From Skermanella rosea (GTDB lineage Bacteria > Pseudomonadota > Alphaproteobacteria > Azospirillales > Azospirillaceae): 64,000 bases of DNA. The position numbers and the translations under genes were made by a program. The notes beneath the pieces were generated by a model. That model searched no databases. It was not told the DNA's origin and saw only the letters and a list, made by a program, of their open reading frames with translations. Positions 48,359-58,048 of this stretch are shown piece by piece (within the stretch, counting starts at the first letter, position 1; each line of letters opens with the position of its first letter). The stretch lies in contig NZ_CP086111.1 of assembly GCF_016806835.2 (NCBI RefSeq), positions 2,243,001 to 2,307,000 of the forward strand, in the 5' to 3' direction.

Positions 48359-49156
48359 TCAGGACTTGGGCTTGGGCATGTCCATGACTTCGGCGGTGCT
48401 GGTGCCCGCTTCCGGCTTGGTGCCGAACCATTTCTCGTGCAGCGCCGCGATCGTGCCGTCCTTCTTCATGGCGGTGATCTGCTCGTTCACCTGGGCCGCC
48501 AGGGGGCTGCCCTTGGCGAACATGATCGAGTAGCGCTCGCCCGTCTGGATGCGCTGGGCCACCTTGAACTGCGGCTTGTCCTTGGTGAAGTAGAGCAGGG
48601 CGGGGATGTCGCTGACATAGCCGTCGAGCCGGCCGGCGGCGAGGTCGAGCATGGCGGGTTGAAGCCCCTCGAAGCGGCGGATGTCCCCGAAACCGTACCG
48701 GGCCTGGTTCTGGGTCGCCCACATGTCGCCGGTGGAGCCGGTATCGACGCCGATCGCCTTGCCCTTGAGGTCCTCGACCTTGGCGATTCCGCTCTTGGAC
48801 AGGACGGTCAGCGACTGGTCGCTGTCATAGTAGGGCTGGGCGAAGCTGACCGATTCCAGCCGCTTCTCGGTGATCGTGATGGACGAGATCGCCATGTCGA
48901 TCCGGGCGGACTGCACGGCGGAGAACAGGCCGTTGAACGGGATGTTCACGATCTCGACCGACTTGCCCATGCGCTTGGCGATCTCGTCGACCAGGTCGAT
49001 CTCGAACCCGACATTCTTGCCGGTGGCGTCCTGGAACTCCCACGGGACGTTGCCGATGTTGGCGCCGACCGTCAGGTCGGCGGCCCTGGCGTTGCCGGCC
49101 AGGGCGGCGGTGGCGATGACGGCCACCAGGGCGGTCTTCAGGAAGGTCCTGCGCAT
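48359..49156 (-). CDS. Amino-acid-type ABC transporter substrate-binding protein
   Basis: 265 residues, family 3 binding protein. A signal peptide (LVAVIATAALAGNARA) is followed by VGANIGNVPWEFQDATGKNV, FEIDLVDEIAKRMGKSVEIV, FNGLFSAVQSARIDMAISSI and GKAIGVDTGSTGDMWAT, all typical. The conserved Asp/Arg amino-acid-anchoring positions are compatible with ligands such as allantoate or other ureides, but the specificity is unknown. It is the first gene of the minus-strand operon and is divergent from the FCD regulator, with an operator-like palindrome between. Confidence 0.9.
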   Translation of the reverse strand: MRRTFLKTALVAVIATAALAGNARAADLTVGANIGNVPWEFQDATGKNVGFEIDLVDEIAKRMGKSVEIVNIPFNGLFSAVQSARIDMAISSITITEKRLESVSFAQPYYDSDQSLTVLSKSGIAKVEDLKGKAIGVDTGSTGDMWATQNQARYGFGDIRRFEGLQPAMLDLAAGRLDGYVSDIPALLYFTKDKPQFKVAQRIQTGERYSIMFAKGSPLAAQVNEQITAMKKDGTIAALHEKWFGTKPEAGTSTAEVMDMPKPKS

Positions 49157-49226
49157 CTCGTCTCCTCACATCAATGTTTGACGATGGCTATCCCCGGGGC
49201 CGGCCTGCCCGTCGTCGTTCGTCGCA

Positions 49227-49250
49227 ACTGGTCTGACCGGCCAGACCAGT
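49227..49250. promoter_or_regulatory. Palindromic operator for the FCD/GntR regulator
   Basis: ACTGGTCTG-ACCGGC-CAGACCAGT is a perfect inverted repeat with 9-bp arms. It contains TGGTCTGACC, close to the TGGT-N3-ACC pattern used by PdhR/FadR-type FCD regulators. It lies 71 bp upstream of the binding-protein start on one side and 67 bp upstream of the regulator on the other. Confidence 0.65.
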
Positions 49251-49316
49251 GGATTGGACCTGTTTTTCGGGGTAGGGTCAAGCAGCCAAATGGATGCGCG
49301 GGAGCGGGAGCCTGGA

Positions 49317-50021
49317 ATGAACAAGGTCGGCGGCAGGATGCTGGTGCCCCAATCGGCGGTTCAGAGGATCCAGGCGATGATCCTGGAGGGACCGCTGGCG
49401 CCGGGGGAGCGCCTGCCGGCCCAGCGCGAACTTGCCGAACAGCTCGGCATCAGCCGGGCGTCGCTACGCGAGGCGCTTTCGGTGCTGGAAACCCTGGGGC
49501 TCGTCCGGGTGGAAGTCGGGCGGGGCGTCTTCGTCGTCGAGCCCGGCGGCGGTCCCGCGGGCAGGGCTCCGGAACCGAAATGGCGGTTCGCCGACCGGTA
49601 CTCCCAGCACGAGGTCTACGAGACCCGGCTGACGCTGGAGCCGCGCGCCGCCGGGTTGGCCGCCGTGAAATCCACCGCCGGACCGCTGGCGGAGATCGGA
49701 CGTTCGGTGGACGGGATGCGCCGCGCGGTGGAGTCCGGCGACCTGATCGCGGTCGCGGAGTGCGACAGCGCCTTCCATCGGACCATCGTGGAGTGCAGCG
49801 GCAACCGCATGTTCGTGGAGTTGTTCCGCACGGTGAACGGCGTCATGGACGAGATCCAGCGCCTGCCCTTCATCCATCATGACCGGATCTGGGAAACCGT
49901 TCACGAGCACGAGGCGATCCTGACAGCCCTCAACGATCGCGACGCCGCTGGGGCGTCCGCGGCAATGGCGCGTCACATCACGGCCGCCGCAGGGCGCATC
50001 GGCGTAGTCCTGGAAGGCTGA
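49317..50021 (+). CDS. FadR-subfamily GntR transcriptional regulator (FCD domain)
   Basis: 234 residues. The winged helix is GERLPAQRELAEQLGISRAS followed by LREALSVLETLGLVRVEVG. The C-terminal FCD helical domain has ETRLTLEPRAAGLAA, FHRTIVECSGNRMFVELFRTV and HEHEAILTALNDRDAAGA with metal-binding Asp/His positions (D and H pattern of FCD proteins). The ATG at 49317 follows GGGAG; a frame start at 49254 would add 21 unconserved residues through the operator region. It is divergent from the ABC/AllA/hydantoinase operon and probably represses it until a ureide or organic acid binds (inference). Confidence 0.88.
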   Translation: MNKVGGRMLVPQSAVQRIQAMILEGPLAPGERLPAQRELAEQLGISRASLREALSVLETLGLVRVEVGRGVFVVEPGGGPAGRAPEPKWRFADRYSQHEVYETRLTLEPRAAGLAAVKSTAGPLAEIGRSVDGMRRAVESGDLIAVAECDSAFHRTIVECSGNRMFVELFRTVNGVMDEIQRLPFIHHDRIWETVHEHEAILTALNDRDAAGASAAMARHITAAAGRIGVVLEG

Positions 50022-50144
50022 AAGCCGGCGGAACCCATACCAATTTCGTATGGAAGCCTGCATTTTTATTCCATTTGTATGTATTCTTTGGTTTACCCAA
50101 GAAGGGTTACTATACGGGTATCAGGTAATCAGGGGTCTCTTGTC

Positions 50145-51131
50145 ATGTTCGGAAATATTCGAGTGGCCGCATTGGCCGCCAGCGCTCTTCTATTGTTCAG
50201 CGTCGACGGTGCCCAGGCACAGCAAGCCCGCACGCTCAAGCTCGGGCACATCCTGGGCTCGGACTCCCAGTTGGGGGCCGGGGCGGCCGCCTTCGCGGAC
50301 GAGGTCGCCAAGCGCACCTCCGGCCGGTACAAGATCGAGCTCTATCCCAACGCCGCCCTGGGCGGGGAGGTCGAGGCGATCAAGGCCGTGCAGCTCGGCA
50401 CCGTAGAGCTGACCTTCGTGACCGGCGCTCCCATGCTGAACTTCGTCCCCGACGTGGGCGTCTTCGGCATCCCGTTCCTGTTCCGCGACGCTGGCCACGC
50501 CCATCGGGTGTTCGATGGCGAGGTCGGCCAGGAATACCTGGAGAAGTTCCGCGCGCAGGACATGGTGGCGCTCGCCTGGGGCGAGAACGGCATGCGCCAC
50601 ATCACCAATGCCAAGCGCCCGATCTCCGCTCCGGAGGACGTCAAGGGTCTGAAGCTCCGGGTGCCGCAGAGCGAGGTGATGGTCGCCGGTTTCAAGGCGC
50701 TGGGCGCCGACGTGGCCCCGCTGGCGTTCCCGGAACTGTACAACGCGCTGCAGAGCGGCCAATTCGACGGGCAGGAGAACCCGATCGCCACCATCCTGTC
50801 GGCCAAGTTCGCCCAGGTGCAGAAGCACCTGACCCTGTCGGCCCACAGCTACGATCCCGCCGCCTTCCTGATGAGCATCGACACGTTCGAGGACATGTCG
50901 GACGAGGACAGGGCCGCCTTCGTCGAGGCCGCGAAGGTCGGCGGGAAGGCCTCGCGCAAGGCGGCGGCCGATGCCCAGGCCAACGGCGTCAAGACCCTTC
51001 GCGAGCAGGGCCTCCAGGTCGTGACCGAGATCGACCGGGCGGCCTTCGCCAAGGCCGTCGCTCCGGCGATGCCCGACCTGGAGAAGAAGTTCGGCGCGGC
51101 TCAGGTCGAGCGGATCAGGAACGTCCAGTGA
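50145..51131 (+). CDS. TRAP transporter solute-binding protein (DctP family)
   Basis: 328 residues. A signal peptide ([19 protein letters not shown]) precedes a DctP domain: [60 protein letters not shown] (with the conserved Arg contacting a carboxylate) and [20 protein letters not shown]. It binds a dicarboxylate or other organic anion. No DctQ or DctM genes are adjacent. The next gene is a chemoreceptor, so the protein may present its ligand to the receptor or use a membrane pair from elsewhere. The ATG at 50145 is chosen because it opens the signal peptide. Confidence 0.88.
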   Translation: MFGNIRVAALAASALLLFSVDGAQAQQARTLKLGHILGSDSQLGAGAAAFADEVAKRTSGRYKIELYPNAALGGEVEAIKAVQLGTVELTFVTGAPMLNFVPDVGVFGIPFLFRDAGHAHRVFDGEVGQEYLEKFRAQDMVALAWGENGMRHITNAKRPISAPEDVKGLKLRVPQSEVMVAGFKALGADVAPLAFPELYNALQSGQFDGQENPIATILSAKFAQVQKHLTLSAHSYDPAAFLMSIDTFEDMSDEDRAAFVEAAKVGGKASRKAAADAQANGVKTLREQGLQVVTEIDRAAFAKAVAPAMPDLEKKFGAAQVERIRNVQ

Positions 51132-51213
51132 CTTCGGCATCCGCGCGGACAGGGGTGGCCGCGCGGATCCGCAACGGGGGGCCGGCGATGATCGCCGGGA
51201 TTGGGGAGCTTAC

Positions 51214-53232
51214 ATGTCAGCCTGGGCAAGACTTTCGAATATTCCGATAGCGTTGCGGATCTCGGGCGGATTCGCCCTTCTGCTCGTGCTGCTGGGAACC
51301 TTGTCGTTCTTCGCCGACCGGAACGCCGCGGAGACGACCGCCGGCATCGCCCGGCTACGGTCGGTCAGCGACGCGGCCACCGTCTCGGGCTTGCTGTCGA
51401 TCGACATGGAAGGGGCCCGCGGGGCCCTGACGCAATATGCGCTGACGGAAGCCGACGGCGATCTGGCAGCCGCGAACCACGCGCTGGAGGTGCTGGGCGC
51501 CGCCATCGCGACGCTCGACGCCGCGGCGCTGGACGCGGACGCGGCCCTGGTCGGCCGCATCGCGAAGGCCGCGGAAGCCCACGACGCCGCGGCCCGCCAG
51601 AGCGTCGCCGCGGTGTCGGAGCGGCGCATCGGCGTCTCGGCCCTGGTCAAGGCTTCCACCGGCCTGGGCACCACCACGTCCGCGATCGTCGGCACGGCGG
51701 TGCGGGACGGCAAGGCCGAGGTCACGGAACTGGCGGTGAAGCTGGCCGAGGCCGGGCAGGCGAGCGCCCTGGCGGCGACGCGCTATGTCTCGTCGCGCAA
51801 TCCCGCCGACGCCGGGATCGCCGTCAAGGAGGCCGAGCGGTTCTCCGAGACCCTGGCAGGATTCGCGGCGGCGACCACCGAAAGCCGCCGGCTCCAGCGG
51901 TTCGCCGCCGCCCTGCCGGCGATCCTGGACGAATACCGGAAGGCGCTGGACGGCGTCGTCTCGGCGACTGACCGGTTCGCGGCGGCGGGTGCCGAGCGGA
52001 TCCGCGCCGCCGAGGCCCTGGGGACCGCCATCGGGCAGCTGCGCCAGGCCAGCACCGACGGCCAGGACCGGACCTTCTCCCAGATGACCGAGGCCGCGGA
52101 GCAGGCGCGGGCGCTGGGGCTGGCCGTGGCGGGGGGTGCGCTGCTGATCGGGATCGTCATGGCTTTCCTGATCGCCCGCAGCATCACCCGGCCGATCCGG
52201 TCGCTCAGCTCCATCATGGGGCAGCTGGCGGGCAACGACCTGTCGGTCGAGGTCGGTTTCACCCGGCGGGGCGACGAGATCGGCGGGATGGCGCGGGCGG
52301 TCGAGACCTTCAAGGCCAATGGCCTGGAAGTGAGGCGGCTGCAGGCGGAGCAGGAGGAGATCAAGCGCCGGAGCGAGGCGGAGCGCAAGGCCGACCTGAT
52401 AAGGCTGGCCGACGGGTTCGAGGCGAACGTCAAGGGCGTGGTCGACGCGGTGTCGTCCGCAGCGACCGAGATGGAGCGCAGCGCCGGGGCCATGTCGAGG
52501 ACGGCGGAGTCGGCTTCGCACCAGGCGGTGATCGTCGCCGCGGCTTCTGAGCAGGCGACCACCAACGTCAACACGGTCGCGGGCGCCGCGGAGGAGCTGT
52601 CCGCCTCGATCCAGGAGATCAGCCGGCAGATGTCCACCTCGCTGAGGATCACCGCCCAGGCGGTCCAGGACGCCGAGCGGACCGACGCCCTGATGCGCGG
52701 CCTGACCGACGCTGCCCACGAGATCGGGCAGGTGATCGAGTTGATCAATTCCATCGCCGGGCAGACCAACCTGCTGGCGCTGAACGCCACGATCGAGGCC
52801 GCGCGGGCCGGGGAGGCCGGCAAGGGCTTCACGGTGGTGGCCAGCGAGGTCAAGGCGCTGGCGTCCCAGACCGAGCGGGCGACCGGGGAGATCCAGGCCA
52901 AGGTGCTGGAGATCCAGCAGGCGACCGGCAATGCCGCGGGGGCCATCCAGGGGATCGCGCGGACGATCGGCCAGATCAACGAGATCTCCTCCAGCGTGGC
53001 GGCGGCGGTCGAGCAGCAGAACGCGGCGACCGGCGACATATCGCGCAACGTCCAGCAGGCAGCCGCCGGGACGCAGCAGGTGTCCGGCAACATCGCCGGG
53101 GTCTCCCAGGCGTCGAGCGAGACCGGGGCGGCTGCGGGGCAGGTGCTCGATGCGGCGGGAAGCCTCGCCCTGGAGGCGGAGCGGCTGCGCGGCGAAGTGG
53201 CCCGCTTTCTCGCGGACGTCCGCTGCGCCTGA
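51214..53232 (+). CDS. Methyl-accepting chemotaxis protein
   Basis: 672 residues. TM1 ([20 protein letters not shown]) is followed by a periplasmic helical sensor of about 270 residues rich in Ala, then TM2 ([20 protein letters not shown]) near residue 305. HAMP has a [19 protein letters not shown] core. The signalling domain has hairpin [20 protein letters not shown] near residue 514. Methylation helices are rich in Ala/Glu/Gln. No C-terminal pentapeptide. GGGGAGC precedes the ATG. It follows the TRAP binding protein by 82 bp on the same strand, and a terminator hairpin follows. Confidence 0.95.
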   Translation: MSAWARLSNIPIALRISGGFALLLVLLGTLSFFADRNAAETTAGIARLRSVSDAATVSGLLSIDMEGARGALTQYALTEADGDLAAANHALEVLGAAIATLDAAALDADAALVGRIAKAAEAHDAAARQSVAAVSERRIGVSALVKASTGLGTTTSAIVGTAVRDGKAEVTELAVKLAEAGQASALAATRYVSSRNPADAGIAVKEAERFSETLAGFAAATTESRRLQRFAAALPAILDEYRKALDGVVSATDRFAAAGAERIRAAEALGTAIGQLRQASTDGQDRTFSQMTEAAEQARALGLAVAGGALLIGIVMAFLIARSITRPIRSLSSIMGQLAGNDLSVEVGFTRRGDEIGGMARAVETFKANGLEVRRLQAEQEEIKRRSEAERKADLIRLADGFEANVKGVVDAVSSAATEMERSAGAMSRTAESASHQAVIVAAASEQATTNVNTVAGAAEELSASIQEISRQMSTSLRITAQAVQDAERTDALMRGLTDAAHEIGQVIELINSIAGQTNLLALNATIEAARAGEAGKGFTVVASEVKALASQTERATGEIQAKVLEIQQATGNAAGAIQGIARTIGQINEISSSVAAAVEQQNAATGDISRNVQQAAAGTQQVSGNIAGVSQASSETGAAAGQVLDAAGSLALEAERLRGEVARFLADVRCA

Positions 53233-53268
53233 CGGCGGAAGGCCTGGAACATGTCGAACCGCGGCGGG

Positions 53269-53296
53269 GGCGCCGGCACGAGCTGCCGGCGCCTTT
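53269..53296 (+). terminator. Rho-independent terminator after the chemoreceptor gene
   Basis: GGCGCCGGCA (53269-53278) and TGCCGGCGCC (53284-53293) pair perfectly over 10 bp around a 5-nt loop, followed by TTT. It lies 37 bp after the chemoreceptor stop. Confidence 0.75.
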
Positions 53297-53390
53297 CGTC
53301 CTGCCGGCCGGGGGCATGCCGATAGGCCGCTGACAGAACGGGCGGCGGGGGCTATATCGGTGGCGCAGCGCCATTGAGAGTGAGCCCATC

Positions 53391-53699
53391 ATGACCAGCT
53401 CCGCCGAACGACCCGACACGACCAGGCCAGCAGAGACGATCGAGGTGCGGCGCAAGCGGCTGACCTTCCGGAGTTGGCACCGGGGAACCCGCGAGGCGGA
53501 CATCCTGCTGGGCCGTTTCGCCGACCGGCACCTGCCGGCTTTTGATGCCGCGCAGCTGGACCGGTACGAGCGCCTCTTGGAACTGAGCGATCCCGATCTT
53601 TATAACTGGATGTCCGCGCGCGAGCCGGTTCCGCCGGAGCACGACAACGACGTGATGCGGCTGCTGATCGCGTTCAATTTCAAGACTACCGTCGCTTGA
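53391..53699 (+). CDS. sdhE: Succinate dehydrogenase flavin-assembly factor SdhE
   Basis: 102 residues. The SdhE/Sdh5 family motif RGxxE is visible in SWHRGTREADILLGRFAD. The rest (FDAAQLDRYERLLELSDPDL, YNWMSAREPVP) is also typical. It helps insert FAD covalently into the succinate dehydrogenase flavoprotein. The N-terminal ~20 residues before RRKRLTFRSW are variable. mfd starts 24 bp downstream, so the two are probably cotranscribed, a pairing common in alphaproteobacteria. Confidence 0.93.
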   Translation: MTSSAERPDTTRPAETIEVRRKRLTFRSWHRGTREADILLGRFADRHLPAFDAAQLDRYERLLELSDPDLYNWMSAREPVPPEHDNDVMRLLIAFNFKTTVA

Positions 53700-53723
53700 C
53701 CCTCCTGGTTCGATAACAGACCC

Positions 53724-56700
53724 TTGATAAAGATCAAACTAGACCCCGGCCAACCGTCCCGCCTGCTGATCGCCGGTGCGCCGGAAGGGCAGGACGCCCG
53801 AGTCCTCGCCGACATCGCGAAGCGCCGCGGTCCTTCCGGGCTGCTGCACGTGGCGCTGGACGACCAGCGGATGGCCCGCCTGGCCGAGGCGGTCGGCTTC
53901 TTCGCGCCCGAGATCGAGCTCGTGCAGATCCCGGCCTGGGACTGCCTGCCCTACGACCGCGTTTCGCCCAACGTCGATATCGTCAGCCGCCGGGTCGAGG
54001 GGCTGACCCGCCTGATCGAGCCCGGCAAGGGTCGGCCCAGGCTGGTGCTGACCACGGTCAACGCGCTGCTCCAGAAGGTGCCGCCGCGCGGGACCTTCGC
54101 GCATGCCACCTTCCGCGCCGGCGTCGGCGACCGCATCGACCTGGACAGGCTGCAGGCCTATCTGGCCCACAACGGCTATACCCGCGCGCAGACCGTGCGG
54201 GAGCCGGGCGAGTTCGCGATCCGCGGCGGCATCGTCGACCTGTTCCCGCCCGGCACCGAGGAGCCGCTTCGGCTCGACCTGTTCGGCGACGAGCTGGAGG
54301 GGGTGCGCGCCTTCGACCCGATGAGCCAGCGGACCACCGAGAAGCGCGACGGCATCGCCCTGAAGCCGATGTCGGAGGTCTTTCTGGACGAGCAGTCGAT
54401 CGCCCGCTTCCGCTCGGGCTATCGCGAGCTGTTCGGCGTCGTGCTGGACGAGGACCCGCTGTACGAAGCGGTCAGCGCCGGGCGCAAGCATGGCGGCATG
54501 GAGCACTGGCTGCCGCTGTTCCATTCCGGCATGGAAACGATCCTGGACTATGTGCATGACGCGGTCGTGACGCTCGATCCGCAGGCGGAAGAGGCGCGGG
54601 ATTCCCGGCTGGCGCAGATCGCCGACTTCTACCATGCGCGCAAGACGCTGCAGGCGGTGGAGAAGAAGGCCAACAATCCCGTCTACAAGCCGCTGCCGCC
54701 GGAGATGCTGTACCTGGACGAGGACGGCTGGAACGCTCTGCTGGGCGTGCGGGCGGTAGGCCAACTGATGCCCTTCGCGCTGGCCGAGGGGCAGCCGGGG
54801 GTGGATGCCGGCGGACGGCGCGGCCGGGACTTCGCCGACGCCCGGGCCAAGCCCGACGTCAACGTGTTCGACGCGCTGAAATCGCACATCGAGGAGCTTC
54901 AGAAGCACGACCGGCGCTGCGTCGTCGCCGGCTACAGCCAGGGCGCGCGCGACCGGCTGCTGACCGTTCTGCGCGACCACGGCATCGAGCGGGTCGAGGT
55001 CTGCGAGAGCTGGGAGGGGGCGAGGCGGCTCGACCGGCGCACCACCGCGCTGATCGTGCTGGGGATCGAGACCGGCTTCGCCGCGCCCGACGTGGCGGTG
55101 ATCACCGAGCAGGACATCCTGGGCGATCGGCTGGCCCGGCCCACCAAGAAACGCCGCCGGTCCGCCAACTTCATCGCCGAGCTGTCGAGCCTGAGCGAGG
55201 GCGACCTGGTCGTCCACGTCGATCACGGCATCGGACGCTACGACGGCCTGGAGACGCTCCAGGTGACGGGCGCGCCGCACGACTGCCTGCGTCTGATCTA
55301 CGAGGGCGGCGACAAGCTCTATCTCCCGGTCGAGAACATCGAGCTGCTGTCGCGCTACGGGTCGGAGGACAGCGCCCAGCTTGACAAGCTGGGGGGCGTC
55401 GGCTGGCAGGGCCGCAAGGCCCGGGTCAAGAAGCGCCTGAAGGACATGGCCGAGGCGCTGCTGAAGATCGCGGCCGAGCGGGAGCTGCGCCGGGGCACGC
55501 CTGTTTCGGCACCTGACGGGATCTATGCCGAATTCGCGGCGCGGTTCCCCTATCCCGAGACGGAAGACCAGCTCCGCGCGATCGAGGAGGTGCTGGAGGA
55601 CCTGCAGTCCGGCCGGCCGATGGACAGGCTGGTGTGCGGCGACGTGGGCTTCGGCAAGACCGAGGTCGCCCTGCGCGCCGCCTTCATCGCCGCGCTGTCC
55701 GGCATGCAGGTCGCCGTCGTGGTGCCGACCACGCTGCTGGCGCGCCAGCACTCTCGCACCTTCGAGAAGCGGTTCGCCGGCCTGCCGGTCCGGATCGGCC
55801 AGCTCTCCCGCCTCGTGTCAGCGAAGGAACAGAAGCTTGTCAAGGAAGGTCTCGCCGCCGGAACGATCGACATCGTGATCGGGACCCACGCGCTGCTGTC
55901 CAAGACGGTGCAGTTCAAGGACCTGGGCATGGTGATCGTGGACGAGGAGCAGCATTTCGGCGTGAAGCAGAAGGAACGGCTGAAGCAACTCCGCGCCGAC
56001 GTCCATGTGTTGACCCTGACCGCGACGCCGATCCCGCGGACGCTACAGATGGCCCTGGCCGGGGTGCGTGAGCTGAGCCTGATCGCGACGCCGCCGGTGG
56101 ACCGGCTGGCGGTGCGGACCTTCGTGCTGCCCTACGATCCGGTGGTGATCCGGGAGGCGATCCTGCGCGAGCATTACCGCGGCGGCCAGACCTATTATGT
56201 CTGCCCGCGGCTGGAGGACCTGCCGCGCGTCTACGAGCGGCTTCAGGAGCTGGTGCCGGAGGTCAAGGTCGTGATGGCCCACGGCCAGATGGCGGCGACC
56301 CAGCTGGAGGAGGTCATGACGGCCTTCGACGACGGACAGTTCAACGTGCTGCTGGCGACCAACATCGTCGAATCGGGCCTGGACGTGCCGAACGCCAACA
56401 CGATGATCATCCACCGTTCCGACCTGTTCGGCCTGGCCCAGCTCTACCAGCTGCGCGGCCGGATCGGCCGGTCGAAGGTCCGGGGATACGCCTACCTGAC
56501 CTATGCGCCCCGGACCGTCCTGTCCGCCACCGCGACCCAGCGGCTGCACGTGATCGAGACGCTGGACAGCCTGGGCGCCGGCTTCCAGCTCGCCAGCCAC
56601 GACATGGACATCCGCGGCGCCGGCAACCTGCTGGGCGAGGAGCAGTCGGGACATATCAAGGAGGTCGGCGTCGAGCTGTACCAGCACATGCTGGAGGAGG

Positions 56701-57200
56701 CGGTCGCGACCGCCCGCAGCGGCGCCGGTGCCGCCGCGGACTCGGAGGACACCTGGACCCCGACGATCAACCTGGGCATGCCGGTCCTGATCCCGGAGGC
56801 GTACATCGCGGACCTGAACGTACGGCTGGGGCTGTACCGCCGGATCTCGGAACTGGTGGACCGGAGCGAGATCGACAGCTTCGCGGCGGAACTGATCGAC
56901 CGTTTCGGGCCGCTGCCGCCGGAGGTGGAGAACCTGCTGAACGTCATGACGATCAAGCAGCTCTGCCGCACCGCCGGGGTCGAGCGGGTCGACGCCGGGC
57001 CGAAGGGCGCCGTGCTCTCGTTCCACAAGAACAGCTTCGCGCGGCCGGACCAGCTCGTGATCTTCATCGGCAAGCAGGCCGCGACCATGAAGCTGCGGCC
57101 GGACCACAAGCTGGTCTATACCCGCACGTGGGACGACACGGCGACCCGGGTCAAGGGCGTGCAGCGGCTGATGCAGGACTTGGCCAAGCTGGCGGCCTGA
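53724..57200 (+). CDS. mfd: Transcription-repair coupling factor Mfd
   Basis: 1158 residues, full length. It releases stalled RNA polymerase at DNA damage and recruits UvrA. Domains in order: UvrB-like N-terminal modules (with QIPAWDCLPYDRVSPN), an RNAP-interacting domain (GDLVVHVDHGIGRYDGLETL near residue 490), SF2 translocase with Walker A VCGDVGFGKTEVALRAA near residue 635, motif II VIVDEEQHFGVKQKERL, TLTATPIPRTLQMAL, TNIVESGLDVPNANTMI and QLRGRIGRS, and a C-terminal TRCF domain. TTG start with a weak ribosome site, close after sdhE. Confidence 0.97.
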   Translation: MIKIKLDPGQPSRLLIAGAPEGQDARVLADIAKRRGPSGLLHVALDDQRMARLAEAVGFFAPEIELVQIPAWDCLPYDRVSPNVDIVSRRVEGLTRLIEPGKGRPRLVLTTVNALLQKVPPRGTFAHATFRAGVGDRIDLDRLQAYLAHNGYTRAQTVREPGEFAIRGGIVDLFPPGTEEPLRLDLFGDELEGVRAFDPMSQRTTEKRDGIALKPMSEVFLDEQSIARFRSGYRELFGVVLDEDPLYEAVSAGRKHGGMEHWLPLFHSGMETILDYVHDAVVTLDPQAEEARDSRLAQIADFYHARKTLQAVEKKANNPVYKPLPPEMLYLDEDGWNALLGVRAVGQLMPFALAEGQPGVDAGGRRGRDFADARAKPDVNVFDALKSHIEELQKHDRRCVVAGYSQGARDRLLTVLRDHGIERVEVCESWEGARRLDRRTTALIVLGIETGFAAPDVAVITEQDILGDRLARPTKKRRRSANFIAELSSLSEGDLVVHVDHGIGRYDGLETLQVTGAPHDCLRLIYEGGDKLYLPVENIELLSRYGSEDSAQLDKLGGVGWQGRKARVKKRLKDMAEALLKIAAERELRRGTPVSAPDGIYAEFAARFPYPETEDQLRAIEEVLEDLQSGRPMDRLVCGDVGFGKTEVALRAAFIAALSGMQVAVVVPTTLLARQHSRTFEKRFAGLPVRIGQLSRLVSAKEQKLVKEGLAAGTIDIVIGTHALLSKTVQFKDLGMVIVDEEQHFGVKQKERLKQLRADVHVLTLTATPIPRTLQMALAGVRELSLIATPPVDRLAVRTFVLPYDPVVIREAILREHYRGGQTYYVCPRLEDLPRVYERLQELVPEVKVVMAHGQMAATQLEEVMTAFDDGQFNVLLATNIVESGLDVPNANTMIIHRSDLFGLAQLYQLRGRIGRSKVRGYAYLTYAPRTVLSATATQRLHVIETLDSLGAGFQLASHDMDIRGAGNLLGEEQSGHIKEVGVELYQHMLEEAVATARSGAGAAADSEDTWTPTINLGMPVLIPEAYIADLNVRLGLYRRISELVDRSEIDSFAAELIDRFGPLPPEVENLLNVMTIKQLCRTAGVERVDAGPKGAVLSFHKNSFARPDQLVIFIGKQAATMKLRPDHKLVYTRTWDDTATRVKGVQRLMQDLAKLAA

Positions 57201-57212
57201 CGGCCGCCGGCC

Positions 57213-57875
57213 TCAGGCCCGGGGGGTGACCGGCTGGGCCACCGCATCGACCTCCTCCGCCGCGAGGTCGAGCAGCGGCATGAAGGCGGTCGGCTCCTGG
57301 GCGCCGGCAAGCGCATAGCGCCGGTTGAAGATGAAGCAGGGCACGGCCTGGATGCCCAGTTGCCGGGCAACCGACTCCGTCGCCCGGATCGCCGCCACGT
57401 CCAGGTTGCTGGCCAGATAGTCGCGGGTCAGGTCCGGGTCGAGGCCGGCCTGCGCCGCCTTGGCCAGCAGGACGTCGCGGTCGCCGATGTCCAGGCTTTC
57501 GATGAAGTAGGCGTTGAACAGCAGGTCGGTCATGACGTCGGCCAGCCCCGATCGGCCGGCCAGCCGGACCAGCCTGTGCGCCGCCAGCGTGTTGGGCGTG
57601 CGTCGGATGCGGTCCAGCCGGATCGGGATGCCGTCCTTGGCCGCGGTCTCCTCGATCACGCCGTAGACCTGCCGGGCCCGCTCGATGCCGCCGAACTTCG
57701 CGGCGAGATAGGCTATGCGGTCGATCCCGGCCGGCGCCATGTCCGGGTTGAGCTCGTAGGGCTGCCAGCGGCGTTCCAGCGGCAGCCTGGGCCGCTCCGC
57801 GAGGGCGAGCTCCAGCCGGCGCTTGCCGATATAGCACCACGGACAGATCAGGTCGGAATATATCTCCACTATCAT
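57213..57875 (-). CDS. DsbA-family oxidoreductase (FrnE-like)
   Basis: 220 residues, thioredoxin fold with inserted helical domain. The redox motif is YSDLICPWCYIGKRRLE (CPWC), followed by WQPYELNPDM, NTLAAHRLV, FNAYFIESLDI, and the cis-Pro region QAVPCFIFNRRYAL. No signal peptide, so it is cytoplasmic, like FrnE/2-hydroxychromene-isomerase-type members. It may be a disulfide oxidoreductase or isomerase. The ATG at 57875 begins the first strand. The gene converges with mfd 12 bp away. Confidence 0.9.
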   Translation of the reverse strand: MIVEIYSDLICPWCYIGKRRLELALAERPRLPLERRWQPYELNPDMAPAGIDRIAYLAAKFGGIERARQVYGVIEETAAKDGIPIRLDRIRRTPNTLAAHRLVRLAGRSGLADVMTDLLFNAYFIESLDIGDRDVLLAKAAQAGLDPDLTRDYLASNLDVAAIRATESVARQLGIQAVPCFIFNRRYALAGAQEPTAFMPLLDLAAEEVDAVAQPVTPRA

Positions 57876-58048
57876 GGGGCTGATTATAGTCTCTTGAGCG
57901 TTCCGATTGCGAGGGTGCTTGACCTTTCGGGGCTCAGGTCCAACCATCCGCCTGAGGACCGAGGGAGCCTCCGCCAGTAGAACAAACGAAATGCCCGGCC
58001 GTGCTCCCGGCACCGGCGGCATTTGAAAAGAAATCGGCAGCGAAGACC

